A stretch of DNA of 5,598 nucleotides, taken from NCBI GenBank assembly GCA_007135435.1, contig SLIW01000263.1, forward strand, positions 1 to 5,598, read 5' to 3'. The notes under the pieces were generated by a model, which made no database searches, had not been told where the DNA came from, and saw only the letters and a program-made list of their open reading frames with translations. The DNA is from Natronomonas sp. (GTDB lineage Archaea > Halobacteriota > Halobacteria > Halobacteriales > Haloarculaceae). The position numbers and the translations under genes were made by a program. Within the stretch, counting starts at the first letter, position 1. Each line of letters opens with the position of its first letter. Below are positions 1 through 5,103 of this stretch, piece after piece.

Positions 1-13
1 CGCGCTATCGGGG

Positions 14-670
14 CTAGTAATGCGCCTCGAGCCAGCCGACGACGTCCGTGACCTCCTCGGGCGTCGTTCCGTGGCCCACCCGGTACTGTTCGAACCGCAC
101 GTCGGCGCCGCCCTCCGCCAGGCGTTCCGCCGCCCGTTCGGCCCGCACCGGCGGGATGACCCGGTCCATCGACCCGCAACCGACGAAGACCGGCGTGCCG
201 TCGGCCGCCTCGCGGCGATCCTCGTGGCTCTCCGCGAGGTAGCCGTTGAGCGCGACGACCCACCGGTAGGCGTCGGGCCGCTCCAGGAGCGCCGAGAGGG
301 CCATGATCGCTCCCTGGCTGAACCCGAGCAGCCCGATCCGATCGGCGTCGAGGTCGTACTCGTCCACGGCCCACTCGACGAACGCGTCGAGGAGATCGAG
401 GCTCCGGCGGAACCCCTCGGGGTCGGGCTGGCTGGCGTGGAGCCCGCCACCGGAGAGGTCGAGGCCGTACCAGGTGTAGCCGTCCGGACCCATCGGCTCC
501 GGTGCCCGCACGGCGAGCACGTGCAGCGCCTCCGGGAGCTGTGCACCGATGGGCAGGAGGTCCCGCTCGTTGGCGCCCCGACCGTGGATTAGGACCGCCG
601 CCGGTGCGTTCGCGTCGACCGTGCCTGGGCGGCTCACGTGGACCAGCGGCGGGTCCGCGGACTCGTCCAT
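14..670 (-). CDS. Alpha/beta hydrolase, carboxylesterase/phospholipase family
   Basis: A 218-residue serine hydrolase of the alpha/beta fold, in the cytosolic carboxylesterase/phospholipase (acyl-protein-thioesterase-like) group; the likely reaction is hydrolysis of a carboxylic or thio ester, with substrate unknown. The oxyanion-hole loop HGRGAN is at residues 29-34. The nucleophile elbow GFSQGA has Ser118, and the rest of the triad is probably Asp169 (in GSMDRVIPP) and His200 (in VGHGTTPEE). No signal peptide or membrane segment is visible. The length is normal for the family. The reading frame is open upstream to 805, but I place the start at the ATG at 670: a GAGGTG Shine-Dalgarno-like sequence lies at 676-681, a T-tract lies 27-28 bases upstream, and the upstream extension has no family resemblance. 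It is transcribed divergently from the zinc-finger gene. The family call is confident; the substrate is not. Confidence 0.9.
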   Translation of the reverse strand: MDESADPPLVHVSRPGTVDANAPAAVLIHGRGANERDLLPIGAQLPEALHVLAVRAPEPMGPDGYTWYGLDLSGGGLHASQPDPEGFRRSLDLLDAFVEWAVDEYDLDADRIGLLGFSQGAIMALSALLERPDAYRWVVALNGYLAESHEDRREAADGTPVFVGCGSMDRVIPPVRAERAAERLAEGGADVRFEQYRVGHGTTPEEVTDVVGWLEAHY

Positions 671-675
671 ACCGC

Positions 676-700
676 CACCTCGCCGCCCAGGGACGAAAAC
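676..700 (-). promoter_or_regulatory. Probable basal promoter and ribosome binding site of the hydrolase gene
   Basis: Read on the minus strand, a GGTTTTC box has its T-tract at 696-699, centred 27.5 bases from the ATG at 670, which is the distance expected of an archaeal TATA-like element for a leaderless transcript. GAGGTG at 676-681 is a good Shine-Dalgarno match five or so bases from the ATG. The two signals are partly redundant: a leaderless message starting at 670 would lack the Shine-Dalgarno sequence. The TATA match is weak in sequence (T-tract only). Confidence 0.45.
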
Positions 701-723
701 CCCACGCTCGCCTGAAAGCGGGA

Positions 724-765
724 CGTTCGTCCACCTGAACGACTGGTGAACGGATAGACGTTCAC
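724..765. promoter_or_regulatory. Cluster of GAACG/CGTTC half-sites with a perfect 7-bp inverted repeat
   Basis: Four half-sites sit in the divergent intergenic region: CGTTC at 724-728, GAACG at 737-741, GAACG at 748-752 and CGTTC at 759-763. The starts are spaced 13, 11 and 11 bases, about one helical turn each. The last pair is part of a perfect inverted repeat, GTGAACG at 746-752 and CGTTCAC at 759-765, with a six-base spacer. The cluster lies 54-95 bases upstream of the hydrolase start and 99-140 upstream of the zinc-finger start. That would suit an upstream activator or a shared operator. The symmetry is seen directly; the regulatory role is inferred, and no known regulator was matched. 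Confidence 0.45.
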
Positions 766-831
766 TGTATGTGGAAACTACCAACAGTTTGTCGATATCT
801 GCCATTTGCCATGTTAGTAACTACCACAGGA

Positions 832-837
832 TTTATT
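832..837 (+). promoter_or_regulatory. TATA box of the zinc-finger gene
   Basis: TTTATT is centred about 29 bases before the ATG at 864, in a region otherwise fairly rich in G and C. This places the transcription start at or a base or two before the start codon, so the message is probably leaderless. There is no convincing Shine-Dalgarno sequence directly before the ATG. Confidence 0.65.
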
Positions 838-863
838 GAGGTGGGTTACCAAGGATTTCCCGT

Positions 864-1031
864 ATGGCGACCGCAGACGATATCTTCGACGAGTTCCTCA
901 ACGAGCGAGGCCACGAGACCGAGCCGCCGTCCTGGGAACGCGACTACAACAAGAAACAGTGTCCCGACTGCGGCGGACTCCACGGCCTCGACGCGTCGAC
1001 GTGCTCGGTCTGCGGCTGGCGACCGAACTGA
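864..1031 (+). CDS. Small CPxCG-type zinc-finger protein
   Basis: A 55-residue protein. Its N-terminal half is acidic (ATADDIFDEFLNERGHE) and its C-terminal half is a zinc-ribbon-like domain. Two cysteine pairs, CPDCGG (Cys33, Cys36) and CSVCGW (Cys47, Cys50), would bind one zinc ion, and the chain ends five residues later at RPN. Single-domain zinc-finger microproteins like this are common in haloarchaea, where some affect growth, stress adaptation or biofilm formation; whether they bind nucleic acid or protein is mostly unknown. The NKKQCP...GG...CSVCGW pattern reminds me of the group named after Haloferax volcanii HVO_0416, but that is from memory and unchecked. The start is fixed by a TATA box about 29 bases upstream. 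The helicase follows on the same strand after 358 bases and has its own promoter, so this gene is probably monocistronic. Confidence 0.85.
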   Translation: MATADDIFDEFLNERGHETEPPSWERDYNKKQCPDCGGLHGLDASTCSVCGWRPN

Positions 1032-1357
1032 CCGGTCCGTTCGACCCCTCGGTTCTCCTCCTCCCACCCGATTCTCCCCACATCTACCCGATTCGACCCG
1101 ATACGACCCGGCCCTACCCGATCCGTTCAGCGTTACGACCGACGAGAGACGGTTGAGCGCCGCGTCCTCCATTGATGGACTGTCGCGATAGGCGGAAGTT
1201 GGAGGTCAGCGGCGACGGCTGGATGGTGGACGTCCGCGGCGATCCCTTGGGGCGCCTTGCGTCGTCGATCACCCGCCGTCGGCATCCGTCTCCGGCGCCG
1301 CACCAGAGGGTCAGTTGCGGGCGCCCGGCCGCCGCTCGGCGACGGTTTCAAGCACGC
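1032..1357. other. Long non-coding stretch before the helicase
   Basis: No convincing gene lies here. The open frames (for example 1172-1366 plus from a TTG, and 1133-1351 minus) encode Arg-, Pro- and Ser-rich peptides without the acidic character of the neighbours, and no good promoter stands before them. The first part is pyrimidine-rich (1041-1080) and could hold the 3' end of the zinc-finger transcript. It leads into a 10-bp periodic repeat. The part at 1150-1340 is GC-rich with small palindromes such as GGACGTCC but no clear RNA structure that I can recognise. Confidence 0.5.
1066..1125. repeat. Degenerate 10-bp tandem repeat
   Basis: ACCCG recurs with exact 10-base spacing at 1066-1070, 1086-1090, 1096-1100, 1106-1110 and 1116-1120, and the position at 1076-1080 holds the degenerate CCCCA. 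The best units read ATTCGACCCG and ATACGACCCG. A period near one helical turn would place every copy on the same face of DNA. It lies 35-95 bases after the zinc-finger stop and about 265 before the helicase start. It may be slippage-derived sequence or a protein-binding array; the sequence does not decide. Confidence 0.6.
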
Positions 1358-1384
1358 TATTTATAGGGTAGTGTAGCATTACAC
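1358..1384 (+). promoter_or_regulatory. TATA box and downstream palindrome of the helicase gene
   Basis: TTTATA at 1360-1365, inside the symmetrical CTATTTATAG, is centred 27-28 bases before the ATG at 1390. This is the standard distance for a leaderless archaeal transcript, and no Shine-Dalgarno sequence is present. Directly after it, GTGTA at 1371-1375 and TACAC at 1380-1384 form an inverted repeat with a four-base spacer, occupying about -19 to -6 from the inferred start. A protein bound there would block RNA polymerase, so repression is the natural reading, but the regulator is unknown. Confidence 0.7.
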
Positions 1385-1389
1385 GAGTA

Positions 1390-3231
1390 ATGGCTGATTC
1401 CACTCACGTGACACGACTCTTCGGCGGCCCCGGGAGTGGGAAGACGACCGCCCTGCTCGACCGGGTCGACGAGATGCTCGAGGAGGGCGTGGAGGTCGAG
1501 GACATCCTGGTGGTCTCCTACACGCGGGCCGCTGCCCAGGAGGTCCGCGAGCGGCTCGCCGACCGCCTCGACCGGAGCCCGAAGTCCCTGCGGAGCAACG
1601 TCTGTACGATGCACGCGAAGGCCTACGAGCTCCTGAACCTCTCGCGGGGCGACGTCGTCGGCGAGAAGCACAAGGAGGCGTTCTGCGAGGACTACGGCCT
1701 CGAGTTCGAGGACGAGAACTCGGCGGCGCGCCGACGGTCGGCGACCTCGACGACCCTCGGCAACAAGATCATCGCCACCTCCCAGTGGCTCCAGCGCACC
1801 GAACGCGAGGTCGCCGACTGGTACGACGTCCCCTTCCAGTGGAACGACGAGGAGGTCCGCCTGCCCCCGGACATCGACGACCGGGCCCAGACGGGCAACA
1901 AGTACACGCCGACGTGGCCGAGCGACGACGACCGCGTCGACGTCCCGGAGGCCATCCGCGCGTGGCGCGCCTACAAGGGCGAGGAGGGCGTCGTCGGCTT
2001 CGCCGACATGCTCGAGCGGGTCAAGCAACGCTCGCTCGTCCCGAGCGTCGACCACCTCGTGATCGACGAGTTCCAGGACATCACCACCCTCCAGTACAAC
2101 GTCTACGAGGAGTGGAAGCCTCACGTGGACACGGTGCTCATCGCCGGCGACGACGACCAGGTCGTCTACGCCTGGCAAGGCGCCGACCCCAACCTCCTCC
2201 TCGACGAGGAGGTCGACGAGGACATCGTCCTCCCGAACTCCTACCGGCTCCCCTCGCGGATCCTCAACGTCGTCAACACCCAGATCGGCCACATCGAGAA
2301 GCGCCAGGACAAGGACCTGAAGCCGCGCAAGCAGGGCGGCCTCGTCGAGGGGATCGTCTCGCCGTCGATGCTCGACCTGGTCCGGAACGTCCGGGCGACC
2401 GTCGCGGAGGACGACGGCGACGTCATGTGCCTGTTCCGCGCCCGCTACCAGATGTTCCAGTTCATGGACGAGTTCATCGGCGAGGGCATCCCCTTCACGT
2501 CGCTGACCGACCAGCGGATGTGGACCGACCGCCTGCAGGGCTACGTGGCCGCCGTCGAGCACCTCGATGCCGACGAGCCCATCGACGGCCTGCAGGCGCG
2601 GCGCCTCGGCGAGATGCTCAAGGACGGCGCGTTCGGCACCGGCGCCCGCGACGAGTTCTTCGACGCCCTCGACGAGCTCCAGGACGCCGAGGGCGTCGAC
2701 GACCTCACCGACCTCGAGGTCGACCCCTCGTTCGTCGAGGCCCACGCCCCGTTCGCGCCGGCGCCGCCGCACGCCGCGGACATGATCTCGCGGGTCTCGA
2801 ACTTCCAGGAGCGCTCGGTGAAGGCGTACTTCACGGGCGACTACCAGGGGATGGACCCCACGCGCGTCCGGGTCGGCACCATCCACTCCGCGAAGGGTCG
2901 CGAGGCGGACCACGTCTTCGTCGCGACCGACCTCACCGAGAAGGTCGTCGAGCAGATGGTCGCCTCGGTCGACGACCCGCGGGCCGTCCCGGGCGTGACC
3001 GAGTTCACGAAGCTCTCGGACCCGGTGCCGACGATGACCGACAACGAGCGCCGCGTCTTCTACGTCGGCATGTCGCGGGCCCGCGAGCGGCTCGTCCTGC
3101 TCGAGAACCTCGTCGACGGCGCCCCGACGCTACCCATCGACGTCCTCCTCTACAACGAGCCGATCGACCGGCCGCTCGAGCAGCTCCTCGAGGAGGCCCA
3201 GGAGCCCGGCGCCGAGGTCACCGCCGACTGA
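1390..3231 (+). CDS. UvrD/PcrA/Rep-like superfamily 1 DNA helicase
   Basis: A 613-residue ATP-dependent DNA helicase of the SF1A (UvrD/Rep/PcrA) group, expected to translocate 3'-5' on single-stranded DNA and to act in repair, replication-fork restart or removal of bound proteins. All core motifs are present and in order: Walker A GGPGSGKTT (12-20, Lys18); motif Ia VVSYTRAAAQEVRERL (41-56); Ib CTMHAKAYELL (72-82); Walker B VIDEFQD (224-230); motif III IAGDDDQVVYAWQGADP (251-267); motif IV NSYRLPSR (283-290); motif V VRVGTIHSAKGREADHVF (493-510); motif VI ERRVFYVGMSRARERL (553-568). Bacterial UvrD is about 720 residues, so the inserted 1B/2B subdomains (roughly 90-200 and 300-480) are shorter and diverged. 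No fused nuclease, HRDC or zinc domain is seen. The Glu/Asp-rich composition and C-terminal tail (EEAQEPGAEVTAD) suit a halophile. It has its own promoter and converges on the membrane-protein genes. I give no symbol because orthology to uvrD or rep is not settled. Confidence 0.94.
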   Translation: MADSTHVTRLFGGPGSGKTTALLDRVDEMLEEGVEVEDILVVSYTRAAAQEVRERLADRLDRSPKSLRSNVCTMHAKAYELLNLSRGDVVGEKHKEAFCEDYGLEFEDENSAARRRSATSTTLGNKIIATSQWLQRTEREVADWYDVPFQWNDEEVRLPPDIDDRAQTGNKYTPTWPSDDDRVDVPEAIRAWRAYKGEEGVVGFADMLERVKQRSLVPSVDHLVIDEFQDITTLQYNVYEEWKPHVDTVLIAGDDDQVVYAWQGADPNLLLDEEVDEDIVLPNSYRLPSRILNVVNTQIGHIEKRQDKDLKPRKQGGLVEGIVSPSMLDLVRNVRATVAEDDGDVMCLFRARYQMFQFMDEFIGEGIPFTSLTDQRMWTDRLQGYVAAVEHLDADEPIDGLQARRLGEMLKDGAFGTGARDEFFDALDELQDAEGVDDLTDLEVDPSFVEAHAPFAPAPPHAADMISRVSNFQERSVKAYFTGDYQGMDPTRVRVGTIHSAKGREADHVFVATDLTEKVVEQMVASVDDPRAVPGVTEFTKLSDPVPTMTDNERRVFYVGMSRARERLVLLENLVDGAPTLPIDVLLYNEPIDRPLEQLLEEAQEPGAEVTAD

Positions 3232-3246
3232 GGGTTCTCCCGACCC

Positions 3247-3286
3247 GTCGTCGTCGTCTTCTTCTTGTTCAGCCGCTGTTCAGCGG
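3247..3286. terminator. Possible transcription end region between convergent genes
   Basis: About 15 bases after the helicase stop the plus strand is a pyrimidine tract rich in T (GTCGTCTTCTTCTTGTTC, 3253-3270), which resembles archaeal U-rich termination signals. It runs into a near-perfect palindrome, CCGCTG at 3273-3278 and CAGCGG at 3281-3286, which can form a small hairpin on either strand. The site sits in the 124-base gap between the converging helicase and membrane-protein genes. The rest of the gap (3287-3355) shows nothing else that I can name. No long uninterrupted T run is present, so the call is modest. Confidence 0.35.
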
Positions 3287-3355
3287 ACCTGGCCGCGCAG
3301 AGAACCGGGATCATTCGAAGGGTGCAGATCGACCGCTGGTGGTCCGGTCGTCCGG

Positions 3356-3583
3356 CTACTCGCTACCGCCGCGGATGTCCGTGAGCCGTTTGACCCGGCC
3401 GATCGTCCGGTCGGTCAACCGGAGGTAGATGTACTCGCTGACGACGACGAGCCCGACCGCCGCCGCCAGGAGGACGACCCCGTAGACGTACTCGCCCTCG
3501 AGGAAGTTGAACACGCTCGCCACGGCGACCGGCCCGGCGACGACCAGCGTCGCGAGCAGCTGCAGCGAGCGGATGACGCCCAT
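3356..3583 (-). CDS. Small two-helix membrane protein (second of a tandem pair)
   Basis: A 75-residue protein of unknown function with two predicted membrane helices, about residues 7-28 and 34-53, joined by the short loop FLEGEY. The tail is basic (LRLTDRTIGRVKRL), so by the positive-inside rule both termini probably face the cytoplasm. Over residues 1-52 it aligns without gaps to the upstream neighbour, with identities including L9, L10, P18, G30, G35, V36 and Y51, which makes the two paralogues. Only 15 bases separate it from the neighbour's stop, so an operon is likely. However, CTATAAG at 3605-3611 (minus strand, inside the end of the neighbour) lies about 25 bases before this ATG and may be an additional promoter. 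A GAGGCG at 3595-3600 is a possible but distant Shine-Dalgarno sequence. The function cannot be given. Confidence 0.78.
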   Translation of the reverse strand: MGVIRSLQLLATLVVAGPVAVASVFNFLEGEYVYGVVLLAAAVGLVVVSEYIYLRLTDRTIGRVKRLTDIRGGSE

Positions 3584-3598
3584 GTCCCGTCTTGCGCC

Positions 3599-3877
3599 TC
3601 AACGCTTATAGGCTTCCTCGTCGCCCCCGACGCCGTCCTCGCCCTCGCCGTCGTCGTCCCCGTCCCCCGAGACGCGGTTCAGGACCGTTCCGGCCACCCG
3701 TTTCTTGATACTCGGCGTGCCGAGGTAGTGCTGCCCCAGGAGCAGCGCGGCGGCCACCCCCAGGAAGCCGACCCCCTCGAGGACGCGACCGCCCACGAGG
3801 AACTCGACACCGAGCATGCCGATCGGCAGCGCGAGGACGAGCGCGCCGAGCAACGTCACGGTGTCGAAGAGGTCCAT
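3599..3877 (-). CDS. Small two-helix membrane protein with acidic tail (first of a tandem pair)
   Basis: A 92-residue protein of unknown function. Two hydrophobic segments (about 7-27, with Pro18 in the middle, and 33-52) are joined by a short Gly-rich loop (VGGR). A basic stretch (IKKRVAGTVLNR, about 57-68) precedes a highly acidic, Gly-rich tail (GDGDDDGEGED onward) that is probably disordered in the cytoplasm. I recall haloarchaeal DUF families with this two-helix layout (DUF7533 came to mind), but I cannot confirm the number. A T-tract on the minus strand at 3903-3907 lies 28 bases before the ATG and no Shine-Dalgarno sequence is visible, so the start looks leaderless. It is followed after 15 bases by its shorter paralogue. 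Confidence 0.8.
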   Translation of the reverse strand: MDLFDTVTLLGALVLALPIGMLGVEFLVGGRVLEGVGFLGVAAALLLGQHYLGTPSIKKRVAGTVLNRVSGDGDDDGEGEDGVGGDEEAYKR

Positions 3878-3902
3878 CGCCCAGCGGTAGGCGCCGCCGG
3901 GG

Positions 3903-3907
3903 AAAAA
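3903..3907 (-). promoter_or_regulatory. Probable promoter of the membrane-protein pair
   Basis: Read on the minus strand, GGGTTTTTCCCC has its T-tract centred 28 bases before the ATG at 3877. It is the only A/T-rich run in this GC-rich gap and matches the placement of similar T-tracts before the hydrolase and LLM genes. Its flanks (GGG/CCC) are symmetrical. Confidence 0.5.
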
Positions 3908-3918
3908 CCCGCACGGTT

Positions 3919-4023
3919 CGGCCCGAGGTACGTCGGTAGCGGCCCACGATTTGTCGGTGTCGACCCGCGATCCGTCTGTGTCGGCCCACGGCCCGTCAGT
4001 ATCCAGCCGAGATCCGTCGGCAC
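3919..4023. repeat. Five degenerate 21-bp tandem repeats
   Basis: Five head-to-tail units of exactly 21 bases begin at 3919, 3940, 3961, 3982 and 4003. Eight columns are invariant (unit positions 1 C, 5 C, 6 C, 9 G, 14 G, 15 T, 16 C, 18 G). The best-conserved parts are CGGCCC at the start and CCGTCGGT near the end of the unit. The array fills nearly the whole gap between the stop of the LLM gene (4028) and the promoter of the membrane-protein pair (3903-3907). Because 21 is a multiple of three, the frames across it stay open and give seven-residue peptide repeats, but these look like artefacts. Two helical turns per unit would allow phased protein binding; simple repeat expansion is equally possible. 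Confidence 0.75.
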
Positions 4024-4027
4024 CCGG

Positions 4028-4990
4028 TCACCGGAACGAGGGGGCGACCTCCTCGGTGTAGAACTCGAGGAACGCCTCCTGGTCGTCGCCGATCTGGTGG
4101 ACGTGGACGTTCTCGTACCCCGCGTCGACGAACGACTCGATCTTCTCGACGTAGTCGTCCGGGTCCGACCCGAGGACGACCCGTTCGGCGACGTCGTCCG
4201 GGTCGATCATCCGGGCGGCCTGCTCGAAGTGTGCCGGCGTCGGGAGGTCCTGTCCGAGCTGGCCGGCGACAGCGGCGTTGGGCCACTGCTCGTAGGCGGT
4301 CTCCTTGGCCGACTCCTCGTCCTCCTCGAAACGGACGTGGATCTGTCCGAAGTGGGGCTCCTCCTGATCGGTCTCGCTCGCCTGCTCGAAGCGCTCGACG
4401 AGGTCGGGGTCGGGTGAGGTCGACACCAGCGCGTCGCCGTAGTGGCCCGCCGCGGCGGCCGTCCGCTCGCCGCCCGCCGCGACCATGATGGGCGGGAGCT
4501 CGTCGGGGAGCGTGAAGACGCAGGCGTTCTCGACGGTGTAGTGGTCGCCGCGGTAGGTCTTCGAGCCGCCCTCCCAGAGCAGCCGGACGATCTCGACCGC
4601 CTCCGCGAGCATCTCGAGCCGGAGGTCGTGTGGCGGCCACCGCTCGCCGACGACGTGCTCGTTGAGGTTCTCGCCGGTCCCGACGCCGAAGACGAACCGG
4701 CCCTCGAGCTGCGCGGCGGCGGTCGCGGCCGCCTGCGCGACGACGGCGGGGTGGACCCGGATGATGGGCGCCGTCACGTTCGTCCCGATGGGGATCTCGT
4801 CGGTCTCGCGGGCCATCGCGCCCAGGACGCCCCAGACGAACGGGCTCTCGCCCTGCCGGGTCGTCCAGGGGTGGTAGTGGTCGGAGACCATCGCGTAGTC
4901 CATGCCACGCCGCTCCGCCTCCGCGACGTTCTCGACGAGCGCGTCCGGCCCGTGCGACTCGCTGATCGCGGTGTATCCGAGCTCGACCAT
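4028..4990 (-). CDS. F420-dependent LLM-class oxidoreductase, glucose-6-phosphate-dehydrogenase-like
   Basis: A 320-residue cytosolic TIM-barrel enzyme of the luciferase-like monooxygenase superfamily, in the group related to F420-dependent glucose-6-phosphate dehydrogenase (the TIGR03557-like type, from memory). It should transfer hydride between coenzyme F420 and an organic substrate, which is unknown. Signature segments are SDHYHPW (36-42), GTNVTAP (69-75) and GVGTGENLNEH (102-112). By motif comparison with the mycobacterial enzyme, His38, Trp42 and Glu107 stand where its His40, Trp44 and Glu109 do. IMVAAGG (168-174) is the later strand typical of the fold. The length is normal. The frame is open upstream to 5200, but that part encodes a QAVR repeat from the 12-bp array. 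The ATG at 4990 starts exactly at the conserved MVELGYTAISES and has a T-tract 27-28 bases upstream. No partner gene for F420 metabolism is nearby. Confidence 0.93.
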   Translation of the reverse strand: MVELGYTAISESHGPDALVENVAEAERRGMDYAMVSDHYHPWTTRQGESPFVWGVLGAMARETDEIPIGTNVTAPIIRVHPAVVAQAAATAAAQLEGRFVFGVGTGENLNEHVVGERWPPHDLRLEMLAEAVEIVRLLWEGGSKTYRGDHYTVENACVFTLPDELPPIMVAAGGERTAAAAGHYGDALVSTSPDPDLVERFEQASETDQEEPHFGQIHVRFEEDEESAKETAYEQWPNAAVAGQLGQDLPTPAHFEQAARMIDPDDVAERVVLGSDPDDYVEKIESFVDAGYENVHVHQIGDDQEAFLEFYTEEVAPSFR

Positions 4991-5013
4991 ACGGTACTCG
5001 ACCACCGAGAGCC

Positions 5014-5021
5014 GGAAAACC
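5014..5021 (-). promoter_or_regulatory. Probable promoter of the LLM oxidoreductase gene
   Basis: On the minus strand CGGTTTTCCGG has its T-tract at 5016-5019, centred 27.5 bases before the ATG at 4990. No Shine-Dalgarno sequence precedes the ATG, so a leaderless message is likely. The distance supports 4990 rather than the upstream in-frame start at 5200. Confidence 0.5.
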
Positions 5022-5040
5022 GTGAGGCTGGCAAATGCGC

Positions 5041-5088
5041 GCACTGCCTGGCGTACCGCCTGAGGCACCGCCTGGCGCACCGCCTGGT
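5041..5088. repeat. Four 12-bp tandem repeats
   Basis: Four consecutive 12-base units start at 5041, 5053, 5065 and 5077: GCACTGCCTGGC, GTACCGCCTGAG, GCACCGCCTGGC and GCACCGCCTGGT. A fifth, much degraded, may follow to 5112 (GGTGTGCCTG at 5101-5110). The array lies 20-70 bases upstream of the LLM promoter T-tract. Read in frame on the minus strand it gives a QAVR peptide repeat, which I regard as non-coding. Confidence 0.75.
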
Positions 5089-5093
5089 GCGCC
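5074..5093. other. Perfect 8-bp hairpin at the end of the 12-bp array
   Basis: GGCGCACC at 5074-5081 and GGTGCGCC at 5086-5093 form a perfect 8-bp stem with a four-base loop, very stable because of its GC content. It overlaps the last repeat unit. On the minus strand it falls about 140 bases after the stop of the DUF7344-type gene and before the LLM promoter, so it may mark an RNA 3' end. There is no T run after it on either strand. Confidence 0.5.
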
Positions 5094-5103
5094 CATGAAG
5101 GGT

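Noticed and set aside
671..805. 45-residue N-terminal extension of the hydrolase frame
   Set aside because: It is not acidic, has no family resemblance, crosses the half-site cluster, and a Shine-Dalgarno sequence and T-tract point to the ATG at 670.
1133..1366. Small open frames in the gap before the helicase
   Set aside because: Basic, low-complexity products, no promoter or ribosome site, unlike the acidic proteins around them.
1357..2913. Long open frame opposite the helicase (518 residues)
   Set aside because: It is a GC-rich antisense shadow, rich in Leu, Val, Arg and Asp in low-complexity runs, and the plus-strand frame has all eight helicase motifs.
1390..3231. Helicase as part of a defence system (UvrD-like helicases occur in Gabija and similar systems)
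   Set aside because: No nuclease, OLD-family ATPase or other defence partner lies nearby; the protein has a plain repair-helicase layout with its own promoter.
1785..3428. Long plus-strand frame (547 residues) overlapping the helicase in another frame
   Set aside because: Extremely Arg-, Pro- and Gly-rich, typical of an out-of-frame reading of GC-rich DNA.
3606..3989. Minus-strand frame with GRHRRIA-like repeats, a possible DNA-binding basic protein
   Set aside because: Same 21-bp array read in another frame, then an out-of-frame reading of the membrane-protein gene; Arg-rich composition is the usual artefact.
3728..4417. Plus-strand frame with seven-residue repeats (VGSGPRF-like)
   Set aside because: The peptide repeats follow from the 21-bp DNA repeat; the rest is antisense to the LLM and membrane-protein genes.
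3919..5088. CRISPR array
   Set aside because: The repeats are contiguous without spacers and the units are only 12 or 21 bases.
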